In this document: in pieces, positions 6,259-12,250 of the stretch | Position numbering within the stretch: position 1 is the stretch's first letter | Layout: every line of letters starts with the position of its first letter | DNA from: Dehalococcoidia bacterium | GTDB taxonomy: Bacteria > Chloroflexota > Dehalococcoidia > SZUA-161 > SpSt-899 | Length of the DNA stretch: 14,510 nucleotides | Assembly: GCA_023271485.1 (NCBI GenBank) | Contig: JALPXT010000026.1 | Coordinates: 1 to 14,510 of the forward strand | Reading direction: 5' to 3' | Notes under the pieces: generated by a model | Databases searched by the model: none | Seen by the model: the letters and a program-made list of their open reading frames with translations, nothing else | Told to the model about the DNA's origin: nothing | Program-made: the position numbers and the translations under genes

Positions 6259-6684
6259 ATGATGACAACCGTAGTTATTCAGACGATTGCTCGGGTAGTG
6301 GTGCCATTCCTGCAACTGTTCGGGCTCTATATCATAGTGCATGGACCGGTTAGCCCTGGCGGCGGCTTCCAGGGTGGGGTAATTGTAGGTGCGAGCATGA
6401 TACTGCTGGCGCTCTCTTATGATTTATCCAGCGCCGAAACCAAGGTAAGCCACAAGGTGAGAATCGCTATGGATAGCACCGGTGCTCTGCTCTTTGCCGG
6501 AATCGGACTCTTGTGTTTGCTGGCCGGGGGAGTTTTCTTGGAATATGGTATAATTCCACTCCCTATGGTTCCGGCCGAAGTCAGGGGGCTCATGATTCTA
6601 CTCGTTGGGGTGGCCATCGGGATTCACATCATGGCACTGGCAGCCTCATTATTTTTGCACCTGGCGGAAGAACATGATACTTGA
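6259..6684 (+). CDS. mrpB: Na+/H+ antiporter subunit MrpB/MnhB (MbhF-like)
   Basis: MrpB is a four-helix membrane subunit of the Mrp antiporter. The signature HGPVSPGGGFQGGVIVGASM (about residues 28-47) is unmistakable, and the helix-rich remainder (GLMILLVGVAIGIHIM) fits. ATG 6259 is preferred because GAGAAGG lies about 11 nt upstream and the product (141 residues) then has the family N-terminus. An upstream GTG at 6226 would start in the repeat-derived sequence and add MFWCTEKAKTL, which is not family-like. The 3' end overlaps mrpC by 11 nt. Confidence 0.93.
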   Translation: MMTTVVIQTIARVVVPFLQLFGLYIIVHGPVSPGGGFQGGVIVGASMILLALSYDLSSAETKVSHKVRIAMDSTGALLFAGIGLLCLLAGGVFLEYGIIPLPMVPAEVRGLMILLVGVAIGIHIMALAASLFLHLAEEHDT

Positions 6685-7024
6685 GTTCATTGCGGTCAAT
6701 TTTCCTTATCTTGTTTCTGTGTCCCTGCTCCTCGTGGGGCTCTATGCCATGATAGTGCGGAGAAACCTCATCAAGAAGATTATGGGACTGAATATCCTCT
6801 CTACCTCAGTGTTCCTATATCTCATATCAGTGGCTTATAAAGAGGGCGGGGCCCCTCCCATCAGAGTTTCTGAGGTAGAAGTATATGTGAATCCACTGCC
6901 CCATGCCCTGGTGCTCACCGGAATTGTGGTCGCCCTGGCACTGACCAGTTTTGCCCTTGTTCTAACGATTAAGATATATAAAGAATATGGGACTTTAGAT
7001 TCAGATAAACTGATGGACCTGTGA
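6674..7024 (+). CDS. mrpC: Na+/H+ antiporter subunit MrpC/MnhC (NuoK-like, MbhG-like)
   Basis: MrpC is a three-helix homologue of complex I subunit NuoK. The 116-residue product contains VRRNLIKKIMGLNILSTSVF (about 28-47) and the conserved VNPLPHALVLTGIVVALALT (about 72-91), typical of MrpC. ATG 6674 has GGAAG 5 nt upstream and overlaps the end of mrpB; longer in-frame versions from 6605 start inside mrpB in another frame and are rejected. The stop overlaps the GTG start of the next gene. Confidence 0.94.
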   Translation: MILEFIAVNFPYLVSVSLLLVGLYAMIVRRNLIKKIMGLNILSTSVFLYLISVAYKEGGAPPIRVSEVEVYVNPLPHALVLTGIVVALALTSFALVLTIKIYKEYGTLDSDKLMDL

Positions 7025-8508
7025 TTGTAATGGACCATTCCCCTATATTGGTGGTGATAACGCCATTTGTCGGTGCGTACCTGAGCCCATTACTGGGGCT
7101 ATGGAGAGAAAGGCTTTGCCATCTGGTAGCTGTGGCAGCGGCACTGCTCTCATTATTCTTCTCATTCAGACTGGCTGGCTCCGTACTCACATCGGGTACC
7201 ATTCGATACTGGGTGGGGGGCTGGGAACCCCCCTGGGGGATTGAGTTAGTGGTGGACCCCCTCAGCGCTTTTATGTGCCTCACCATATCCCTGGTCAGCC
7301 TCCTTGCGGTGATATATTCTAAGAACTTCATAGAGAAAGAGCTACCCGGGGGAAAGATAACTTCCTATTATACCCTGATATTGCTCTTAATCGGTGGCAT
7401 GCTTGGGGTGGTGGTTACCGGTGACCTTTTTAACTTATTTGTAATGACGGAGATATTTTCCATAGCCGCATACGCACTGGTAGCTATATCCGGGAAAAGA
7501 GGCTCGTTCATAGGCAGCTACCGCTATCTGATACTGGCCTCAATCGGCACCAGTCTCATACTGCTGGGAACCGGCTACCTCTATATAATCACCGGTACAC
7601 TTAATATGGCGGATCTCTCCGTCAGACTCCCCGCTTTTTACGACTCCTGGGTGGTCTTCGGGGCTCTTGCCTTTCTCCTGATCGGCTTCGGCATCAAGAC
7701 CGCCCTTTTCCCCCTGCACACCTGGCTGCCGGGCGCATATTCCATCGCCCCGGCGCCGGTAACCGTCATTTTCTCCGCCGTGGTCTCAAAAGTGGGCGGC
7801 TATTCCCTCATCAGGGTGCTTTTTACCATCTTCGGGCTCGAATTCATCACCGACCTGGTACCTGTTGCACCGGCACTGACGTGGGTGGCGGCAGCGACCA
7901 TACTCGTGGCTTCTATGTTTGCTATATCGCAGAGGAGTCTCATGAGGATGCTAGCCTATTCCAGCGTGGCTCACATTGGCTATGTGGTGCTCGGCGTGGC
8001 ACTGGCTGTGGAGATGGGGATGACGGGAGGCATACTTCACATCTTTAACCATGCCCTGGCAACAGGATGTCTTTTCTTCTGCGCCGGGGCGGTGATCTAT
8101 AAGACCGGGATTCGTCATATAGATGATCTCCGTGGTTTGGGCGGTAAGATACCTCTCACTATGGCAGCATTTACTCTGGCGGCGGCCTCGAAGGTGGGTA
8201 TCCCGCCGACCGCCGGATTCGTGAGCAAGTTTTATCTCTCCCTGGGGGCTCTGGAGGCAGGAGAGTGGATATTTGTCATCGTAATACTCCTGGCCAGCCT
8301 TATGACCGCGGTATTCTATCTCCGAGTTATTAACCTGATATTTTTTGGCGGAGATAAGCATGAGGGGAAAGTTCAGAGGGATGAGCTTCCTCTTAGCATG
8401 CTCGTTCCTATAATTATACTGGCCCTGGGGTGTGCGGTCTTCGGTATATTTGTGGGAATACCCTTACGATTGGTGGAGCCGGCAGTAATGGTGTTGTCGG
8501 GAATGTGA
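7021..8508 (+). CDS. mrpD: Antiporter-like subunit MrpD/MnhD (first of four; MbhH-like)
   Basis: This proton-antiporter-type membrane subunit (Proton_antipo_M family, homologous to NuoL/M/N) has about 14 hydrophobic helices and 495 residues, usual for MrpD. Visible functional residues are Glu144 in FVMTEIFSIAAY (TM5), Lys226 in GFGIKTALFPLHTWLP (TM7), His233, Lys257 in SKVGGYSLIRV (TM8), His340/His344 and Lys403 in TAGFVSKFYL. The position usually holding a TM10 Lys in MrpA/MrpD-like proteins (Lys344 of the paralogue at 10772-12250) is Thr348 here, as in NuoM-like proteins. GTG 7021 overlaps the mrpC stop; ATG 7030 is an alternative start three codons on. By order it is the MbhH/MrpD equivalent. 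Confidence 0.92.
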   Translation: MIVMDHSPILVVITPFVGAYLSPLLGLWRERLCHLVAVAAALLSLFFSFRLAGSVLTSGTIRYWVGGWEPPWGIELVVDPLSAFMCLTISLVSLLAVIYSKNFIEKELPGGKITSYYTLILLLIGGMLGVVVTGDLFNLFVMTEIFSIAAYALVAISGKRGSFIGSYRYLILASIGTSLILLGTGYLYIITGTLNMADLSVRLPAFYDSWVVFGALAFLLIGFGIKTALFPLHTWLPGAYSIAPAPVTVIFSAVVSKVGGYSLIRVLFTIFGLEFITDLVPVAPALTWVAAATILVASMFAISQRSLMRMLAYSSVAHIGYVVLGVALAVEMGMTGGILHIFNHALATGCLFFCAGAVIYKTGIRHIDDLRGLGGKIPLTMAAFTLAAASKVGIPPTAGFVSKFYLSLGALEAGEWIFVIVILLASLMTAVFYLRVINLIFFGGDKHEGKVQRDELPLSMLVPIIILALGCAVFGIFVGIPLRLVEPAVMVLSGM

Positions 8509-8515
8509 GAGAGAT

Positions 8516-8761
8516 ATGAGATATTTGAATAATTCAGAGAAAAAGAGAATCGTGAGATACCGAAAACACCTATTTTACCTCGGACTTTTATTGCTCGCCC
8601 TGCTGGAAATCTTCATCCCTCGCGATCCTTATTTCTGGTTTGATGGACTACCAGTATTTTATTCGGTGTTTGGATTGCTCGGGTGCATTCTTACTATCAT
8701 TATATGCAAGACGCTGGGGCGTTATTGGCTCATGAAGAGTGAGGATTACTATGAAGAGTGA
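8516..8761 (+). CDS. Small two-helix membrane protein of Mrp-type clusters
   Basis: The 81-residue protein has a basic N-terminus (KKRIVRYRKH) and two hydrophobic segments (about residues 19-35 and 47-65). They are joined by a loop with aromatic residues (PYFWFDGLPVFYSVFGLLGC), and the tail ends MKSEDYYEE. I recall similar small proteins with an F-D-x-x-P-x-F-Y-x-x-x-G-F/L core and an EDYY end beside Mrp-like antiporter genes, but no function is known to me. It sits between the first two antiporter-like genes and is probably an accessory subunit. A 19-bp tandem duplication at its 3' end shifts the frame: without it the protein would run on as EDYYDMNNKKGGHLD and stop at 8805-8807, overlapping the next start. 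Confidence 0.72.
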   Translation: MRYLNNSEKKRIVRYRKHLFYLGLLLLALLEIFIPRDPYFWFDGLPVFYSVFGLLGCILTIIICKTLGRYWLMKSEDYYEE

Positions 8762-8769
8762 GGATTACT
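8732..8769 (+). repeat. 19-bp perfect tandem duplication
   Basis: The unit ATGAAGAGTGAGGATTACT occurs at 8732-8750 and again, directly adjacent and identical, at 8751-8769, followed by ATGA. As 19 is not a multiple of 3, the second copy is read in another frame and a TGA stop appears at 8759-8761. It looks like a recent slippage duplication in this strain or lineage. Confidence 0.97.
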
Positions 8770-8799
8770 ATGATATGAACAACAAAAAAGGGGGGCATC

Positions 8800-10677
8800 T
8801 TGATTGAGCATATATTCCCCGTGCATCCTGCTGCTATATTTATTCTGGGCGCCCTTGTGATCCCCCTTCTTAAAGGGCGACTCAAACAAATATATCTCGT
8901 TACACTCCCTGTAGTAGCCTTTGTAAACCTTCTGTATCTGCCCCACGGTGTCTTTTGGGTCCATCACATAGGAGGATTTGAGCTTATCTTTGGCAGGGTT
9001 GACTCAATGAGCCTTCCTTTTGGATATATATTCATCATTATGGCATTCCTGGGGGCACTCTATGCCATCCATTTAAAAGGGAGCGGCGAACATGTGGCTG
9101 CCTTCATCCTTGTCGGCGCATCTCTTGGCGCGGTCTTCGCTGGCGATTATATTTCCCTCTATCTTTTTTTGGCAATGATGACTTTTTCCTCTGCCCCCCT
9201 TATTTTCTACCGACGGAGGAAATCTGCCACAGGTGCGGGATTCAGGTACATTATGTTTCACCTTTTTGGTGGAAGTCTTTTGTTGGCAGGAATAGTACTC
9301 CATTACACATTCACAGGACATACGCACTTTGGACCCCTGGAAAGTGGCGGACTGTATTTCTACCTCATAATGATTGGTTTTCTGGTGAAAGCTGCTGTTC
9401 CTCCGTTCCATGCCTGGTTATCTGATGCCTATCCTGAAGGGACTGCTACCGGAAGTGTATTCTTATCTGCGTTTACTACCAAGGTCGGTGTATATGTGCT
9501 GATCAGGGCATTCGCCGGAGCTGACATCCTGATATGGCTGGGAGCCATAATGGCGGTATATGGGGTCGTTTATGCTGTAATTGAAAATGATGGCAGGAGA
9601 CTCCTGGCTTACCATATTATCAGTCAGGTAGGATACATGGTGGCGGGTGTGGGAATGGGGACTCAGATGGCGATAAACGGTGCAATTGCTCATGCCTTCT
9701 GTCATATCCTGTATAAGGCGTTGCTTTTCATGGGTCCGGGTGCAGTGCTCTATGTAACAGGGAAAGAAAAACTCACTGAATTAGGGGGGCTGTATAAGAC
9801 TATGCCTATAACCCTTATTCTTTTCATGGTCGGCGGACTCTCTATCTCGGCGGTGCCGTTATTTAACGGATTTGTTAGCAAGTCAATGATTGTTGCGGCC
9901 GCAGGCTTGCAAGGCGAAGCCGCCGTATATATCCTGCTGGTCTTAGCCTCGGTGGGAACATTCCTTCACACGTGTCTAAAACTCCCATACTATACCTTTT
10001 TCGCCAGGGATGCTGGTATAGAAGCCCAAGAGCCTCCCCGCAATATGCTGATGAGCATGGGCATTACCGCCTTTTTGTGCCTTTTCATCGGCATATATCC
10101 AGCAATTCTCTATAATATCCTTCCCTATCCCGTTGACTTCGTTCCCTACACGATTGAAAAGGTGGTGGAGAAAATCGCCCTTCTTTCATTTACTTTCCTG
10201 GGGTTTTGGCTCTTGAAAGACAAAATTGCAGGGCAACCAACGATTAGTCTTGACACAGACTGGTTCTATAGGAAAGCGGGAACAGCCTTCATGTGGTTCT
10301 GCCGGAATCCCGCTTTAGCCTTTGCCGGTTGGGTAGACATGACTTTCGCCAGACTGGCCGGCGGTTTTCTCTGGTTCTGCAGGAATCCCGCTTCAGCCCT
10401 GGCGACCGGTGTGGATTCAATGTTTGCTTTTGTTGTCCGAATATTTGTTGGGAGGCAGAGGCATTCACCGCTAAGGGCTCTCAAAAGCGTGGTAGGATGG
10501 ATGGATAGATTATCCCTGGCGGCGGAAGAGGCCGCCAAGCGTAGAGCGCAAAGGGAGAAGATGGCAGCGCTGGCGCAAGGAGAGGTAGACGTCAGAGGTA
10601 TAGATTCAGCCTTGTTCCTGGTCGCCCTGATGCTGGCCCTTTTCCTCCTGTATCTGGCAGTGAAGTATCTGTGGTAA
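8800..10677 (+). CDS. Antiporter-like subunit with long C-terminal extension, lacking the TM5 glutamate
   Basis: This is a 625-residue NuoL/MrpD-family membrane subunit. The TTG start at 8800 has a G-rich Shine-Dalgarno (8790-8795) and gives an N-terminus matching the paralogue at 12250 (HPAAIF..GA.VIPL.KG). Conserved residues present are Lys197 (GFLVKAAVPPFHAWL), His204, Lys228 (TTKVGVY), Lys306 (HILYKALLF) and Lys361 (NGFVSKSM). The TM5 Glu is replaced by Ala125 (YLFLAMMTF; codon GCA at 9172-9174), where the paralogue has WEMM. The tail holds SLDTDWFYRK (about 483-492), two tandem WFCRNP repeats (497-547), a charged amphipathic helix (about 570-592) and a last membrane helix (about 603-623), resembling the lateral-helix-plus-anchor arrangement of NuoL. 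Its 3' DNA is nearly identical to that of the paralogue. Confidence 0.9.
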   Translation: MIEHIFPVHPAAIFILGALVIPLLKGRLKQIYLVTLPVVAFVNLLYLPHGVFWVHHIGGFELIFGRVDSMSLPFGYIFIIMAFLGALYAIHLKGSGEHVAAFILVGASLGAVFAGDYISLYLFLAMMTFSSAPLIFYRRRKSATGAGFRYIMFHLFGGSLLLAGIVLHYTFTGHTHFGPLESGGLYFYLIMIGFLVKAAVPPFHAWLSDAYPEGTATGSVFLSAFTTKVGVYVLIRAFAGADILIWLGAIMAVYGVVYAVIENDGRRLLAYHIISQVGYMVAGVGMGTQMAINGAIAHAFCHILYKALLFMGPGAVLYVTGKEKLTELGGLYKTMPITLILFMVGGLSISAVPLFNGFVSKSMIVAAAGLQGEAAVYILLVLASVGTFLHTCLKLPYYTFFARDAGIEAQEPPRNMLMSMGITAFLCLFIGIYPAILYNILPYPVDFVPYTIEKVVEKIALLSFTFLGFWLLKDKIAGQPTISLDTDWFYRKAGTAFMWFCRNPALAFAGWVDMTFARLAGGFLWFCRNPASALATGVDSMFAFVVRIFVGRQRHSPLRALKSVVGWMDRLSLAAEEAAKRRAQREKMAALAQGEVDVRGIDSALFLVALMLALFLLYLAVKYLW

Positions 10678-10685
10678 TTGCTCAG

Positions 10686-10720
10686 GGTTCAAGGTTCAAG
10701 GTTCAAGGTTCTGTGAACCT
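10686..10720 (+). repeat. Third heptamer repeat (GGTTCAA units) with terminal palindrome
   Basis: GGTTCAA occurs three times in a row (10686-10706), followed by GGTTCTG and then TGAACCT, the opposite orientation. AGGTTC at 10706-10711 and GAACCT at 10715-10720 form a perfect 6-bp inverted repeat with a 3-nt loop. The unit is the same as one in the region at 6139-6145. The rest of the 94-bp gap (10678-10771) shows no gene; its last part is AT-rich and holds a weak GAGAG ribosome-binding site before the next start. Confidence 0.88.
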
Positions 10721-10771
10721 GACAACCGGAATTTTTATGGTAAATGAATCATTAGAAATTAAGAGAGATAT

Positions 10772-12250
10772 ATGAATGAAGTGGTAATTTCATATTTGCC
10801 TGTCATAGCAGTGTTGTCGCCGATACTGCTTGGCATTCTGGTCTACTATGTCGGAGGGAAATCCGAAAAGGCCAGAGACATCCTCTCCATCGCAATCTGT
10901 GTGGCGTCTTTCCTGGCCGTAGCGGCAATGGCTCCTGCTGTCCTTGGCGGCAAGGTTATCGAATTCGTACTTGTCCCCGGCGAGATTGCCCCCATCGAAA
11001 TCGCCTTCAGAGTGGATAACCTCAGCGTGAGCATAGCCATGATATGTTCCTTGGACTGGGTCCTGGCTACGGTTTATTCGATAAAATACATGGGTCGTGA
11101 GCACGCCAGGAACCGGTTCTACACGTTCATGTCCTTAACACTGGGCATGGTACTGGGCGTCTTGTTCAGTAAGAACCTGTTTAGCCTCTTCATATTCTTC
11201 GAGTTAATGCTGCTCACGTCGTACGTGCTGGTCATTCACGAGGAGACGCCACAGGCGATGAGGGCGGGGAGGCTGTATCTGTTCCTCGGCCTTGGTGCCG
11301 GCCTCATCCTGTTCCTGGCCATAGTCATGACTTATATGACTGCCGGAACGCTGAACTTTAGCCAGGGGGGAATCCTCGAATATCAGGGGCCGATAACGTA
11401 TCTCATCTTTATCGCTTTTCTGATCGGCGCCGCGACCAAGGCAGGCATCTTCCCGGTCCACGTCTGGTTGCCGGTGGCACATCCTATAGCGCCGTCTCCG
11501 GCGAGCGCCATACTCTCCGGAGTGCTGGTCAAAGAGGGTTGCTATCTCATGATACGGGTGATCTACGATGTGTTTGGAGCAGATCTGGTGGCCACGATGG
11601 GCCTCCACGTCGCCCTGGCGGTCCTTGCCGGATTTACCATGATCTTCGGCTCGGCACTGGCCATAAAACAGACTGATCTGAAGGTTATGCTGGGTTATTC
11701 GACTGTCGCACAGATGGGGTATATCTTTTTGGGCATGTCATTCCTCACCTCGGGGGGATTGCAGGGAGCGATAGTGCATATTGCCCACCACTCGATGATG
11801 AAAACCGCCTTGTTCCTCGCTGCGGGGGCGATCATCTATAAGACCGGAATCAGGGAGATAGACAAGTTGGCCGGCATGGCAAAGAGGATGCCAATCACCA
11901 TGCGTACCTTCAGCATAGCGGCGGCCTCGATGATCGGAATTCCGCTCCTCTGCGGCTTTATCAGCAAATGGACACTTGCTATAGGCGCCCTGGAGACGGG
12001 TGAACCGGTATTCATGGCATCTATATTGTTGCTCGTCGTGAGCGGAATTATGAACGCCATCTATTTCGTGCCCATCATAGTCAGAGCATACTTTGGCGGC
12101 GGTAAATATGAAGGAGGATATGATGATGCGCCTCCATCGATGCTGGTACCACTGGTGATACTGGCGGTGGGGTGCATAGTGTTCGGCATATTCACCAACC
12201 TGAGCTTCTCCGCCATAATTCCTGCAGCCAGGGCATTATTGGGGCCATAA
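10772..12250 (+). CDS. Antiporter-like subunit MrpD-type (third of four)
   Basis: This 492-residue Proton_antipo_M family protein has about 14 helices. All the main charged residues are present: Glu144 (FFELMLLTSYVL, TM5), Lys223 (ATKAGIFPVHVWLP, TM7), His230, Lys254 (VLVKEGCYLMIRV, TM8), His336/His339/His340, Lys344 (HHSMMKTALF) and Lys399 (CGFISKW). It is closest within the window to the first subunit (7021-8508), with shared IYKTGIR-ID-L and PPSMLVP/LPLSMLVP stretches, so the two may derive from an old duplication. The start ATG 10772 has only a weak purine-rich site (AGAGAG). Its stop overlaps the next ATG by one base. Confidence 0.92.
   Translation: MNEVVISYLPVIAVLSPILLGILVYYVGGKSEKARDILSIAICVASFLAVAAMAPAVLGGKVIEFVLVPGEIAPIEIAFRVDNLSVSIAMICSLDWVLATVYSIKYMGREHARNRFYTFMSLTLGMVLGVLFSKNLFSLFIFFELMLLTSYVLVIHEETPQAMRAGRLYLFLGLGAGLILFLAIVMTYMTAGTLNFSQGGILEYQGPITYLIFIAFLIGAATKAGIFPVHVWLPVAHPIAPSPASAILSGVLVKEGCYLMIRVIYDVFGADLVATMGLHVALAVLAGFTMIFGSALAIKQTDLKVMLGYSTVAQMGYIFLGMSFLTSGGLQGAIVHIAHHSMMKTALFLAAGAIIYKTGIREIDKLAGMAKRMPITMRTFSIAAASMIGIPLLCGFISKWTLAIGALETGEPVFMASILLLVVSGIMNAIYFVPIIVRAYFGGGKYEGGYDDAPPSMLVPLVILAVGCIVFGIFTNLSFSAIIPAARALLGP

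Noticed and set aside
10686..10706. GGTTCAA resembles the T-loop of tRNA genes
   Set aside because: It is a tandem heptamer without acceptor, D or anticodon stems; no tRNA cloverleaf can be formed.
12172..12249. Upstream start for the last antiporter-like gene
   Set aside because: It lies inside the preceding gene in another frame, and the N-terminus from 12250 matches the paralogue.
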